A stretch of 64,000 bases of DNA from Ochotona curzoniae (GCF_017591425.1 NW_024465777.1:2666001-2730000); one strand, 5' to 3'. Shown: positions 21,775 to 32,964, counted from the stretch's first letter. Notes: generated by a model not told the origin, from the sequence alone. Numbers and translations: made by a program.

Positions 21775-21798
21775 TGTGTGTGTGTGTGTGTGTGTGTG
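21775..21798. repeat. (TG)n microsatellite, 12 units
   Basis: Pure TG run just beyond the head end of the minus-strand SINE. Confidence 0.95.
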
Positions 21799-22463
21799 AC
21801 TGCTGCCCTTTGTGTGGTACAATTTTGTGTCCTGTTTGATTTTGCTTATTGATATGAAATAGTCAAAGAAATGCAAAGTGCATATTATCCTTGTTTCATT
21901 AGATGTGTTGTTTGTCACATGATTATGAAGAAATACCATCATTTACGTCCCACTGCCCTTTAGGAAGGTTTGGTTGTTACTGCACTGAGTGAGCAAGGCT
22001 GCCCTCAGGGGCTCACACACTGAATGGGGAGGTGGTGCCCCTGGCACTTCCGTGGGTGGGCATCTTTGCAGGGGATACACAGGGGCAAAGGATGCAAGCC
22101 CACCAGGGCTTCTGTTACTCACTGCCCAGCCCTTTTCCCAAAAGGACTTGCTAACTTCCGCTCCCACTAGCCCTAAATGGGAGGCAGGTGTCACCACGTC
22201 CTTGATACTGGGTGTTATCTGTTGCTCTAATCTGGACTGCTTTGGTAAACAAACATTCGCATCTTGTTCAAATCTTCATTCTTTTGATAACTAAGGAGTA
22301 GGATGACTTTCTCTGCGGTTATGACTTACTGTTCTGTCACCTCACCCTTCCTTTCCTTCCCCCGTGTAGGTTTAGGAAACTTCAAGATTTTTCTTATGGG
22401 AGCCTAAGTTCTCCCAGGATGGAGGGTTTGGCTTTGTTTTGTTATTTTCATTTGCTTGTTTTG
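21799..22463. other. Unassigned noncoding DNA
   Basis: AT-moderate sequence, no recognised repeat and no exon. Confidence 0.5.
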
Positions 22464-22754
22464 TTTCTAAGATTTTATTTCACTTATTTGAAAAGCAGAG
22501 TGACACAGAGAGTGGGAGAGACAGAAAAAAAGAGCTCCCATCCACTGATTCACTCCCCAACTGATTACAAATGCCAGGCTGGCCCAGCATGTAGGTAGTA
22601 GGGACTGAGGTGCTTGTGCCACCATCTGTTGCCTTCCCAGGGACATTAGAGGAAATAAAATTAGAAGCAGAGGAGCTGGGACTCAAACTGTCACTCCCAC
22701 ATGGGATACCAGCATGCAGTGGCTTAACATGCTATGCCACACTGTGGGCCCCAG
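22464..22754 (-). repeat. CSINE
   Basis: 'aagattttatttcacttatt' (reversed tail), 'gcagagtgacacagagagtg', 'gctatgccacactgtgggcc' (reversed head). Confidence 0.88.
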
Positions 22755-23060
22755 CACCATCTTTGAATACTGTCTGTGGTTCCCGCCCTAGCAGGGGTGA
22801 CAAGTGCCCAGTCACCTTCTGGAACTCTTGGTTACCTTATAATGGCCTCTCTTGGTCTCTCCAATCCCTGTACATTCTTCAAGGCCCAGTTAAGGGTCTA
22901 CTTCCGGTAGCAGCCTTCCGCCTAGCTCCCGGGTCTTATTCCGTTGACCATAACACAAGACGACAGACTGGTTCAGCACTCTGGGCCAAGGCCAAGGGGC
23001 CGCATCTGGTGATGGCCTTCTGCTGGCAGAGTCTGGAGCAGCTGCAGCACCTCACACAGT
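22755..23060 (+). repeat. Probable L2 fragment
   Basis: 'gtacattcttcaaggcccag' followed by 'ttaagggtctacttccggta' and 'gcagccttccgcctagctcc' resembles the L2 passage 'cttcaaggcccagctcaaatg...gaagccttcc'. A possible second, reversed L2 trace follows at 23135-23260 ('gacattcattcattagtcaa'). Confidence 0.45.
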
Positions 23061-23269
23061 AATAGACGTGGAACACGGGAGGGACCAAGCTAAACTGGCT
23101 TTTAGAGTAAAGCTGCCCTCGAGGTGCCCATGAGGACATTCATTCATTAGTCAATGACTGGATTCATCCATCTATGAAAGCAGAAGGCTAACCCTTTCTC
23201 ACAGGTCTCACATTTTGACAGGAAGTTAAATAGAGGCCACCGTAGCCCTCGGTCTGTGTTGCTTGTGGC

Positions 23270-23990
23270 TTCACACAGTCAGGAAGCTCCAACCTCAGAG
23301 CCAGGCGGGGAGGGCGGCGAATCATAACGGAGGTGCCGGGGAAGGTTGGGCCACTTCATCACCGTGGCGAGAGGAAATCAGTGCAGATAATCAAACTTTC
23401 TAAAGGTTGGAGAGAACTGAGCTTGGTAGTAGAGAAATGATAATAGCTCCTCTTTGTTTTTGAAGTTTTATTTTTATTTGAAGAGCAGCATTCCAGAGAG
23501 AAGAGAGATCGTCCACCTGCCGTTCACTGCCCGACTGACCGCAACAACTGGAGCTGAATCCTCGCTTGTGATCACCCCGGATCCACGGGGCTCATCTCCC
23601 AACTCGGGACCCTTAACTTAATCACATCTGCAAAATTCCCTTTTAGCATATCAGGTAAGAAATTCCCAGATTCAGAGAGTTAGGATTGGACATTTTGGGG
23701 AAGCATGATTGAGTTAACTGTTCTAGCTACCTTAGTCAATTTTGTACTGCTGCAAACTGAACGCCGCAGACTGAGGAGTTTCTGAAGGAGTTGTTCCTTG
23801 TCCAAGGACAAGCGGTCACATCTGGTGAGAGCCCTCCTGCGGCCTCACAACAGGACAGGAGGCGTTGCATGGCAAGAGAGCCAGAGAGCAACAAGCTCCC
23901 TTTGATTCCAACACTTACCCAGGCCCACGGTGGTGACATCGGTGCGCATGCACGAGGGGGTGGGGTCTCGCTCTTATCTCCCAACAGGTT
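23270..23990 (-). mobile_element. Degenerate MaLR LTR cluster (MLT1/MST-like), interrupted by a SINE fragment
   Basis: Reversed MaLR landmarks occur in several blocks: 'aatcataacggaggtgccgg' (about 23320); 'ttaacttaatcacatctgca' with 'aaaattcccttttagcatat' and 'tcaggtaagaaattcccaga' (23611-23670), and 'ttaggattggacattttggg'; then 'gtcaattttgtactgctgca' (23735) and 'tctggtgagagccctcctgc' (23820). Block order suggests at least two LTR remnants in the same orientation. CpG density is high for the window. Confidence 0.5.
23458..23555 (-). repeat. CSINE 3' fragment
   Basis: 'gaagttttatttttatttga' and 'gagatcgtccacctgccgtt' match the reversed tail and adjacent body. It lies between MaLR blocks. 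Confidence 0.6.
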
Positions 23991-24394
23991 TCTAGCTCGT
24001 GGATGTGAATCTTATGGTATGCATTCCAGTCGCAGCACCCTCCGTGCCTGTTCCGTTCGGCCTCTCCCACCCACCGTTGTGCACCGAGCTGGTTCACGTC
24101 CCCCAGGAAGGGGCAAGGAGGGAAGAAGACTCCCGAGTCCTGCGGTCGCTGCCCTGAGTCCTCTGGGCGTGGAGATTCTTGTACTTCCACAAGGAGAGAA
24201 GCGCAGTGCTCGCTGAAGACCACACAACCACCTACCAGGGAGTAGCAGAGGGCAGAGCCGGGCTCAATACCCGTCAAGGCTGGTTGATTTCCCTTCTCTC
24301 CTGGGCCATGAGACCGCTCCTTCCAGGTTGTTCTCTGCTGGTTTCATTCAGTCAGCAAGCAAACGTGGAGCGTCTGCTTGGAGCAGGGTACCCT
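23991..24394. other. Unassigned CpG-containing noncoding DNA
   Basis: CpG is more frequent than in neighbouring unique DNA, but there is no CpG-island-length stretch. May continue the LTR cluster. An L2-like trace 'tttcattcagtcagcaagca' lies near 24341-24365. Confidence 0.45.
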
Positions 24395-24500
24395 GCATAG
24401 AAGATTTTTTGTATTTTCTGCCTTTGGACAGATTATGTGATTTATCTGCCTTAGTTTCCTTCTGAATGAAATGAGGAGGAAGTCAGGAAAAATAAAACCA
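24395..24500 (+). repeat. MIR fragment
   Basis: 'gcctttggacagattatgtg' and 'tgccttagtttccttctgaa' then 'tgaaatgaggagg' match the MIR core. Confidence 0.6.
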
Positions 24501-24761
24501 TGAACAGCATTTCATGTCTGCAGGGATCCAGACGACCAGGAGAGACATGAAAGGGTATTTCAGCTCAGGAATAACCAAGGAAACGTGGATGAAAGCAACG
24601 ATGAGAACCGGGAGCTACCAGGGGTCTCCGCCTCACCTGCAGAGTTTGGCCTTTGGAATGATGTCGGCTGTGGGCCCGCTCACTTGCTTGCTTCTTCGCT
24701 TGATTTTTAAATAGATTTTTACTCTTATAGACGTTGCTTTTGTGAATATTTTCATGAACAC

Positions 24762-25096
24762 ATTTTTAATATATTTATTTTTATCTACATGAGAAGCAGA
24801 GCATCAGGGAAAAAATAAGAGAGGAAAAAAAAAATCTTTCATTCACTGGTTCACTCCTCAAATGACTGCACAGTCCTGGACTGGGCCAGGCTGAAGCCAG
24901 GATCCTGGAACTCCATCTAGGCTTCCCCTGCGAGTGCAGGGTCCCAAGGCCTCGGACCATCATCTGCCGCCTCCCAGGATGCGTTGGAAGGAAGCTGGAT
25001 TGGAAGCAGAGGGTGCCCATACGCTAACCAGCACTCCGATGTGGAATGTGGGTTCCCCACTGGTCCTAACCCACTGCATCCCAGTACCAACCCCTG
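24762..25096 (-). repeat. CSINE
   Basis: 'atttttaatatatttatttt' (reversed tail), 'ggttcactcctcaaatgact', 'actgcatcccagtaccaacc' (reversed head). Confidence 0.85.
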
Positions 25097-25539
25097 GGGG
25101 CTTTTTTTCTTAGCGTCCCTAAATTTCCAAAATTAGATGTGTGTTCTACGAACATTCTTGGTGGCTTCAAATTTCTCAGCCCCAGAGCTCCATACGTGCG
25201 ATGCTGTTTGGGAAGGAGTGTCTGAGCGTTGCAATGGTGTGCTCATTCATCCAACACCTCCACAGTACATGGAGGAGGTGATGCGTGGGGGTGAGGAAGT
25301 GAGTCATCTGTGGCCATCCAGATTGTGCTTAGGGGAATCTCACACACCACCTGTACCCGCCGGTCTTCTCGGCTATCTGCTTGCTCACTCACTATTCACC
25401 TTTCTAGAAGCCCTGTGAAGGCAGGGACTTCGTGTGTTCCTATGCGGTGTACTCGCTAGACTGACTGATCAAGATACAGTTGTCAAATTGAGTTGCATGA
25501 ATTCCTTCTGGACCTTGATTTTGTTATCTAGAAAGCGTC
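25097..25539. other. Unassigned noncoding DNA with an L2 trace
   Basis: Mostly unassigned. 25400-25455 ('tttctagaagccctgtgaag', 'gcagggacttcgtgtgttcc') matches the L2 3' passage 'tctagaatgtaagctcc...ggcagggacttt'. Confidence 0.5.
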
Positions 25540-25784
25540 TGGGCTGAACTTCATTTTGATTGATCGATTCATTTATTCGTGAAAAAGTGTCATATGCTCT
25601 CTTCCATGCCAGGCCTCCTCTATGCTGTTGAACTAAACAGATAAGAGCCTTTCACCCAGAGCTTCTAACCCTGGGAGCAAATAGCCACTCATTCTACACT
25701 GTTGATTTTATAGGTGCAGCGTGAGAAGAGCTCCAAAGGAGAAAATCACAAGTTCTAGGACAGTTAATCAGAGGCAGCCTCTAT
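25540..25784 (-). repeat. L2 3' end fragment
   Basis: 'gatcgattcatttattcgtg', 'ttccatgccaggcctcctct', 'gttgaactaaacagataaga' and 'ggtgcagcgtgagaagagct' follow the reversed L2 3' end (ttcattcaacaaatatttattg ... gccaggcactg ... gaacaaaacagacaa). Confidence 0.65.
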
Positions 25785-25799
25785 GGAAATGCTAACTTC

Positions 25800-26133
25800 G
25801 GGGTCTGACATGATAGCATAGTGGTTAAGGTCTTCGACTTGCACGTGCCAGGATCCCATATGATTGCCAGTTCTAATCCCGGCAGCTCTGCTTCCCATCC
25901 AGCTCCCTGCTTGTGGCCTGGGAAAGCAGTAGAGGATGAACCAAAGCCTTGGGACCCTGCACCTGCATGGGAGACCTGGAAGGGCTCCTGGCTCCTGGCT
26001 TCGGATTGGCTCAGCTCCAGCCATTGCGGTCACTTGGGGAGTGAACCATCGGACAGAAGATCTTTCTCTCTGTCTCTCCTCCTCTCTGTATATCCACCTT
26101 TCCAATAAAAATTATTAAATCTTTTTTAAAAAA
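25800..26133 (+). repeat. CSINE with perfect 15-bp target-site duplication
   Basis: Full length from 'ggggtctgacatgatagcat' to 'attattaaatcttttttaaa'. The duplication 'ggaaatgctaacttc' lies at 25785-25799 and 26134-26148 without a mismatch. The 3' half carries the 'catcggacagaagatc' and 'ctgtatatccacctttcc' variants of the young subfamily. Inserted at the edge of an L2 relic. Confidence 0.95.
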
Positions 26134-26148
26134 GGAAATGCTAACTTC

Positions 26149-26620
26149 AAACACATTTTTTGTCTGCATGGTTGAAGAAAAGCAGTCATTTCTGTGGTCA
26201 AGAGCCCCAGACCAGCAGAAGCAACTGAAACCCCAAGAGTCCAGTGGTCTCCTAATCACCCCCTCCCCAGCCATCCTGTGCCCTGTGGCTGTGGCTCTGG
26301 GTCCCCCACTGGCAAGCCAGGGCTCCCCTCTGTTCAGACACTCTCCACAGCTGCACGGTTCTCACAGGACAGAGTCCCGATTCCTGGGAGCAGAGGGAAA
26401 GCCTTCCTGATCCAGTCTCAGCTTTCCTGGCACCCTCCATGCCCAATAGAGGGTCTGGGAATCGTCACTGATGAGATGATGCATTGGACGGCAATGGTTT
26501 TCAGGTATTGTAAATAGTATGAACCCAAGGGGAACTCCCCAACTATGTTGTCCTCTCCTTTAAGCTTTCACCCAGCTGTGCTTTCTGCCCAGCGGGCCCC
26601 TGGTTACCACCAGCAATTTC
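26149..26620. other. Unassigned noncoding DNA
   Basis: Unique-looking. No recognised repeat or exon. Confidence 0.5.
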
Positions 26621-27320
26621 TTTCTTTTTTTTTTTTTTATTAATTACATTGCATTATGTTACACAGTTTTATAGGTACTGGGATTCCCCTCTCCCCTCCC
26701 CAGTCCCTCCCCCCATGGTGGGTTCCTCCACCTTGTTGCAATACCACAGTTCAAGTTCACATGAGATTCTTTCATTGCAAGCATATACCAAGCATAGAGT
26801 CCAGCATCTTATTGTCCAGATAAGTTCAACGGCTTGTTGGGGAGACCATCTCTGGTCTGAAACTAGAGCCAGCAGAGTATCACCCCAATCAATTAAAAGC
26901 CCCGACATTACATCAGTAACAATTTATAACGTTATGTAATTAGTTAACCTAGTATTAAGTAACCAACATGTTAAAAAAAAAAATGCAAGTTCTTTAATAC
27001 ATCCTGCAACTTCTTCATTGACATTTCAATTTTAGTTTATATACAACCGGATTCTAAACACTTTAAAATGGCTGTAGATTGCTATTCAGCTGTCTCGTGT
27101 CTATTTTCGTTATAGTATTTAGCATTTTATAGTGTTGAAGCATAATTTTGCTTGAACTTGGCTTTTTTTGGGGGGTAGTCTAGACTGGCTTATAACTCTA
27201 ACAAGACATATGTCAACAGTTGAGGTGCAGAACAGTTTTAGGAGGGGTGTGCAGAGAAATCCTCAGTACCCGTGAGGAGTGACTAATCCTTGTGTCCCAC
27301 CTAGTAAGGTATATGTGACG
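26621..27320 (-). mobile_element. 5'-truncated L1-type retrotransposon 3' end
   Basis: A T-rich start (26628-26638) is followed by 'cccatggtgggttcctccac' and 'gtccagataagttcaacggc', clearly homologous to 4025-4506, then about 300 further bases ('ggctgtagattgctattcag', 'aggtgcagaacagttttagg') absent from the shorter copy. Flanks 'ccagcaatttct' (about 26608) and 'ctagcaatttct' (about 27325) look like a TSD with one mismatch. Confidence 0.65.
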
Positions 27321-27474
27321 CCACTAGCAATTTCTATACAATGATGTGAGAGATGCCTTTCCTTCCAGGTGGAGCTCAGGGCACAGCACAGTGGTGCACA
27401 GCTGGAGGGTCAGGCAGGGGCTGAGTCTTGGAAATCATGGGGCAGTGGGGCATGGATTTAGGCTTGAAGTCTCG

Positions 27475-27800
27475 GGCCTCAATTCAAGCCACGTGAAACA
27501 CTGCTGCCCACGACACCAGCTTCACATATGGACACCGGCTCGAATCCCAGATGCTCTACTTATGATCAAGTTCCCTGTTAATGTGCCTGGGAAACATAAC
27601 AGAAGATGGCTCAAGTCCTTAGATCCCTGCCACCCAGGTGGGAGACCCAGAGGAAGCTCCTGGGTCCTGACTGTAACCTGACCCAGCTCTAGCTGTTTTG
27701 CTCATTTAGGAAGTGAACCAGGAGACGAGAGGTCTCTCTGTCTCTATCTCTGAGTCTCTTTCTCTGTAACTCTGCTTTTCAGATGAATAAACCTTCGAAG
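27475..27800 (+). repeat. CSINE, older subfamily
   Basis: 'cggctcgaatcccagatgct' (B-box region), 'aaccaggagacgagaggtct' and 'ttttcagatgaataaacctt' are typical body and tail landmarks; the head is uncertain. Confidence 0.75.
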
Positions 27801-28227
27801 GAAAATAAGATAGAACTCAGGCAATGCCCTCCCCAAGCAATCCGAAGCCATCTCTCTCTGTTCTGGAGGGCTACACTTATACTGTCCTTGGGGTCCCTCC
27901 AGCCCGACCCTTGAGTATAGGTGCTGCCACAAAACCCTCCAGGGTTGCGGTTCCAGCCTAACCTTGCACGCACCTTGCAGGTGTAGTGAGTCAACTGAAC
28001 TCCTGGAGCCTCTTCTTGCTCATCTGAGGAATGGATCACCAAGCCTCCCTCCCAGTGCTGTGTAAAGGAAAGGTGGAAATGCCAGGCAGCATTTCCCAGC
28101 ACTGGCGATTGGCAAGGACAAAGTCCACACTCACTCGCCCCTGTGACATTCCATGCCCCTTAGTGGCAGGACTTAAATCTTACCTATTGCTGAATCTCCC
28201 AGGAAGACTTAGAGAAATAAAAGAGTA
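27801..28227. other. Unassigned noncoding DNA with a MIR trace
   Basis: 27975-28085 ('ggtgtagtgagtcaactgaa', 'ctcctggagcctcttcttgc', 'tcatctgaggaatgg') looks like a plus-strand MIR core. The rest is unassigned. Confidence 0.45.
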
Positions 28228-28465
28228 ATGCAATAACCAAAGGCCATACATACACTACCCCATGCATCTTGGGCTGTGCTCGTCTACCTTCCTGGATTCT
28301 CACACAATTGGATGAAGTAGGTGTCAGTATTGCCCCCATATTACAGAGGAATGGAACTGGGACTCACAGATGGGAAGGACTCCCAGGAGGCCAGGCAGAC
28401 AAAAACTGGCAGAGCCGAGATCTGAGCTGGCATAGGCTCTGAGGCCAGGCTGGCCTTGGGCACTT
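28228..28465 (-). repeat. MIR fragment, nearly full length
   Basis: 'cattgg'-type start is eroded, then 'ggattctcacacaattggat', 'gtaggtgtcagtattgcccc', 'catattacagaggaatggaa', 'ggcagagccgagatctgagc'. Good reversed-MIR order over about 230 bases. Confidence 0.75.
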
Positions 28466-29056
28466 CAGCAGAAGCTGTTGCACACAGCAGGTACCCTGAA
28501 AGTGACTCTCATGGTCAGTGATCTTGCCGATTTACTCCTTCTTACATGGTGAGCTGGCGAAGGCAGAGTCGGTGTCTCCCTCCTCTGTCGCTGTCATTGC
28601 CAAGGATCTTGAGCTGTGTCTGCAGATGCAAAGGGTCCATTCACGTGGGGTATCTCCAAATAATCAGCCTCAAGTGGGAGTTGCTTAAAGGAAAGCTTCC
28701 CATGTGACAGGCAAAGGAGACTGTGCAGCAGGTCAGCTTCCTGGAGAAATGCCTCCCTAAGAAGCAGCTTACCAGGATTCTTGTGTCCAGGATCAGGGGA
28801 GCACCCAGCAAATAGAAAACAAGAAGTGAAAGGGGGCCCTTCATACCCAAGCAACATGTCTTCATTCAAAAATCTAAGTCAACTAATCTCTCACAGCATT
28901 CCTTGTCCTGGGTGCCCTGGCCTCTGAGTCTTGGATCAGCCTTTGAGTCTTGGATCAGGCTATGAACCACAAGGTCAAGCAGGGAAACTATTTCCCCTGT
29001 CTCCCTCTTGCTAACACCCTTGGTTACAGGTATGCCATGCACATAGATGTTTACAG
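28466..29056. other. Unassigned noncoding DNA
   Basis: No repeat or exon recognised. Contains an 18-base local duplication, 'cctttgagtcttggatcag' beside 'cctctgagtcttggatcag', near 28920-28957. Confidence 0.5.
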
Positions 29057-29322
29057 AATGGATGAGTAGATGGATAGAGATAGACAAATGAATGGTGATG
29101 GATGGATGGGCAGGTGGATGGATGGATGGATGGATGGATGGATGATGGATGGATGGATGGATGGATAAACAGATGGATGGAAGGATGGATAGATGGATGG
29201 ATAAACGGATGGATAGATGGATGGATGGATGGATGGATGATGGATGGATGGATAGATGGAGGATGGATGGATGGGTGGATGGATAGATTATAGACAAATG
29301 GATGGATAGAAGAATGATCGAT
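29057..29322. repeat. (GGAT)n tetranucleotide array
   Basis: About 265 bases of GGAT/GGATA units, purest at 29097-29165 and 29217-29270, with degenerate TAGA, AACA and GGTG interruptions. Open frames with Met-Asp-Gly-Trp or Pro-Ser-Ile-His repeats arise on both strands and are artefacts of the array. Confidence 0.97.
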
Positions 29323-30389
29323 GCATGTGTGGATGAACAGGCAGAGGAACCAATGAACACATGATCAGACATGTCCCCAGATGAAGTGCTTGCATGCCAG
29401 TATTCCTAAGTAAGAGCTCTTTCCTTCCCCCGGGGCCTGCTCTAGGGCTGGGCTGAGGGCGGGAAAGACTGTGGGGGGAGAGAGGAAGAAAATGACCATG
29501 TGGCTGCCAGCCTTCTGTGGAGGCGTCATCATGTGCAACACAGCAGTTGTCAGATTCCAGCTGCAACAGTCACAGAGGCCCCGATGTCACTACGGGGAGG
29601 CAGGCTCCTGGGTCTAGTGAGTGTGGGCCTGAACCTGACATGCCCCCAGACTTCCTTACGCCTGTGCCTCCACCAGCACCCACTGTCCTGTGCTGGTTCT
29701 TATCAGAAGGACAGAGGTCCTGGGTCAGATTTTGTCACTGGAAACACCAAATTCCCTAGAGAGGGAGTAGCTGGGAGGCTGGTTTGGGGCCAGGAAGTGG
29801 GTCAAAAGCTACTGCCTTATTACGAAAATAGTAACAAAGTCCTCAAAGGCTTAATCACCAGGCAGAGCCGATGGTATCTGCTCCCCACGGTGTCCAGGAG
29901 GAAGGGTGGGAAGTCCAGGGCCCACTCACCTGGGCGGGATCCAGGGGATGGTATGTTCAGATCTCTCAGCTCAGGGCCCAGCCTGTAGTAAGTGTTCAAT
30001 GGGAGCTGCAATTATTGGTGTTATCAGTGATCATTAAAGGTGATTAGCTGCCGTTCTCTGGTTTCCAAGTCAAGGTCATGTCACACTCCAAAGCGGTGAA
30101 AATCAAGATGACAAGGGGAGGTTGTGTTGAGTGCCGGGAAGTACATGCTAAAGCAGAATTCCAGGCTGCGTGGGAGCCGTGTTTACAGCTGAGGTTTCCA
30201 TGGCAGCGCCCAATGTCCCCAGGTGCTTGTGCCCTTTCCTATTCTGCCAAACAAGTCCACAAGGTCCTGCCTGCGTACTTGTTGGATGATTCAGTAGTGT
30301 GGGCTCCCCAAAGAAGCAGCTGAGGAGCCCCAGAAGATAGTACAATAGTGACGCCTGCATTTTCAGCAACACCCCGGGCAGTGGAACCC
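29323..30389. other. Unassigned noncoding DNA
   Basis: About 1 kb of unique-looking sequence with a 162-codon plus-strand frame (29500-29988) that has no domain. A MIR-like trace ('tgtagtaagtgttcaatggg') lies near 29982-30002. Confidence 0.5.
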
Positions 30390-30712
30390 AGGACTGATTT
30401 GGGGCACTGTGGAGTTAAGATGTAGAAATGAGGGGTGAACGTCTGGCCAGCTAAACTGCCAATTAGGACACCTGAGGTACCTGGACTTCCTCCCTGGTTC
30501 CCGACTCTTGACTCTAGTTTCCTGCCACTGCGGACGGGACCCTGGGAGATAGAGGTGATGGCTCAGCTAGATGAGTTCCTGCTGGGCTGGGAGACCTGGA
30601 TGGCACTCCTGGCTTCCAGCTTCAGGCATTGCCTAGTCTCAGCTGTGTGGGCATTTTGATGAATGTTCCTCTCTATGTCTGCCACTCGAATAATTAATCA
30701 ATCAGTAGCAAT
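30390..30712 (+). repeat. CSINE, old and diverged
   Basis: 'ggcactgtggagttaagatg' (head), 'ctgggagacctggatggcac' (body), 'tgtctgccactcgaataatt' (3' end). Low identity to the young copies. Confidence 0.65.
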
Positions 30713-30959
30713 TTGTAAAAGTCAGTGTTACTTATTGAAATGGTTTACAAATGAGCTCTCCCATTGCCGAATGCTTAACATCCACTACTGCCAAAAACTC
30801 TGGGACTCCTGCCAGGCCCCAGGCCTCGCCTCTGTGGGCTTCCAAGCGAAGTCTGACTCTCTCCAGGCCTGTGTGTCTACAGCCATGAGTCTGATGTGGA
30901 CCACCAGGTTCCTGCAATCATGTTCCTTGCTCCCAAGGTGGTCTTTCTGGCAACCTCTG

Positions 30960-31680
30960 TGCTCATGTTTTTCAATTGGCTTGAACCAAGGCCTGAATTT
31001 TAAAGTCCCAATCCATGCCCCTCTCTGGGCATTCCAAGACTCAACCCCTGCCTGACCCTCCAGCTGTGCCTCAGTCTCCCAGCTCCAGCCACGCTGGCCT
31101 GTATTCTCTACCCAAAGCAGGCTGACCCTGCAGGCATCCCAAGGCCTTTGCAACAGTTCCTGCCTGCTCCTGCATCCAGCAAAGCTCTCCCAGCCCATTA
31201 CTCAGACCTCCTCAATGAAGGCTTTTCTCACCACCTTTTCTCCCCGTCCCCTTTAAGATTTATTCATTTATTTTAGTGTTGGAATTACAGAGAGAGAGGG
31301 AAAGAGAGGGAAAGAGAAATCTTCTGGCTACAAATTCAGTCTCAGATGGTCTCAATTGCCAGAGCTGGGCCAGGCTGAGGCCAAGAGCTTCTTCCAGGTC
31401 TCCCACACGGGTATAGCATCCCAAGGACCTGAGCCATCCTCTGCTGCTTTCCCAAGGCATTAGCAGGGAGCTGGTTGGGAAGTGAAGCAGCAGGGACTCA
31501 AATTGGCCCCATATGAAATGCTGGTGGTGCTGGTGGTTCAGGCAGTGGCTTTACCCACTGTGACACAGTCCTGGCCCCCATAGGGTTCACTTCTGTATCC
31601 TCAGTGTCCATGAGATATCTGTGGCTATCATTAATAACTTACTGAATGCACAATGAAATTATTAATGCACTGCTTTTATT
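30960..31680 (+). repeat. L2 3' end, split by a SINE
   Basis: 'caaggcctttgcaacagttc' and 'ctgcctgctcctgcatccag' then 'atgaaggcttttctcaccac' match the L2 passage 'agggcctttgcacttgctgt...gaggccttccctgaccac'. After the SINE (31252-31578), 'cacttctgtatcctcagtgt' and 'aataacttactgaatgcac' supply the L2 3' end. Confidence 0.65.
31252..31578 (-). repeat. CSINE inserted in L2
   Basis: 'ttaagatttattcatttatt' (reversed tail) to 'gtgacacagtcctggccccc' (reversed head). It splits the L2 relic on either side and is therefore younger. Confidence 0.88.
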
Positions 31681-31782
31681 GTTAACATTAAAGTGTCTGT
31701 AGGAAACTGAGAAAAGATAGGCTTTGATAGGGTGTCAGAAGTCTCCCTCTTGTAAGATTTTGTTTTCAAAAGTGAGTGTATG

Positions 31783-31842
31783 CACACACACATATACACA
31801 CACATACTTCATGTGTATCTATGTATAATACACACACACACA
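31783..31842. repeat. Compound (CA)n/(TA)n microsatellite
   Basis: Two short CA blocks (about 31783-31804 and 31831-31842) separated by TATA-rich sequence. Confidence 0.9.
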
Positions 31843-31941
31843 TCCTACCCATCCAAATACGTGCACCAATTTTTCACAGGAATTCAGCAAAACGTTGAAT
31901 TTGTACTTATAATAAAGTCTTATTTTAAAACCAGACATAAT

Positions 31942-32078
31942 TTGGAACTGGGGTGGTAGTTCAGTGGGTTAAGCCGCCTCCTGAAATGATAGTGTTGCCT
32001 ACGAATGTGTTAGCTGGAGTCACGGCTAACTTTCCTTCCAACCCTGCCTTTCAAACACATAAATAGTTTTTAAAAGCA
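31942..32078 (+). repeat. CSINE with large internal deletion
   Basis: Head 'aactggggtggtagttcagt' with 'gggttaagccgcctcctgaa' joins almost directly to the 3' end 'cctgcctttcaaacacataa'; the middle of the element is missing. Confidence 0.7.
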
Positions 32079-32964
32079 GAGATAATCTACAAATACACTT
32101 TCCATTTAAAGAAAATCAAGGCTAGAGAACCCTTTTAAATGAGGAAAGCAGTCAACAGGGGAAGATGAGTGCTTGTTGGACCCACAACCCAAACTTGGAT
32201 GTCTCATTTCACTTCATTTCCAAATTCCTGACTGCCAGGGGGCTGAGCTGTTCCCAGACCTCCCTGCAGGTCCGGCCTGAATGGATGTGTTCTCCTGGGG
32301 GATGGGGGGCCCCCTCGATCCTGGAGGGGCAGAGAAGATAAGGGCCTTGTGCAACCTAGGGAATGACAGCCCCAGCTTTGCCCACAAAACCAGCACGTTC
32401 TTCGGGGCTGTGTGCCGTATCCGCCCTTCCGAAAGCCAGGGTACAGTGTCAACTTGCAACTCAGCAGAGCCGCTTTGCATGGAGTAAAACTGAAGTGCCT
32501 CGGGTACGTTGCTCAATGCCGGCTGGAATCCAGGCGCTCAGGTCACGCACACAGTTTCCTGGGCGTGGCTCTGTGCACTGGCGCTGGCTGGGTCTTCACT
32601 TTGACCCTGTGAGATGGACTGCCATGTGCTACACCATCACCCCCCATGTTACCACGTGAACTAACCACGTACCCCACACTGCATAGCTGGTTTGTGGGAA
32701 TGCTGAGATCGGAACCCAGGCAGGCCTGCTGTGGCAGCTGTGCATAGTTCTCAAGAGCCTTGGGCTGGGGGCAGGCATGCCTTGCTTTCGACTCGTACCA
32801 GCCTCCTTCCTGCCTGCGTACCCCAATATGTTGGTACCCATCTGTCCTGCTTAGGCCAGCCAGCGGTATCCCTCATGGCACTTTCTCCATGAGGCACAGT
32901 TGTGTGGCTTTCAGGGTTGCATAGAAGGGTGGGTTGTCGGAATAGGACTTTGGGGGAGAGAGCA
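32079..32964. other. Unassigned noncoding DNA with a possible MIR trace
   Basis: Unique-looking. 32595-32720 ('ttcactttgaccctgtgaga', 'gctgagatcggaacccaggc') weakly resembles reversed MIR. Confidence 0.45.

Noticed and set aside
29102..29293. Repetitive Met-Asp-Gly-Trp frame, and a Ser-Ile-His-rich frame on the other strand
   Set aside because: Both are translations of the (GGAT)n array.
29057..29322. Regular short repeats that could suggest a CRISPR array
   Set aside because: Four-base units without unique spacers, in a mammalian nuclear context.
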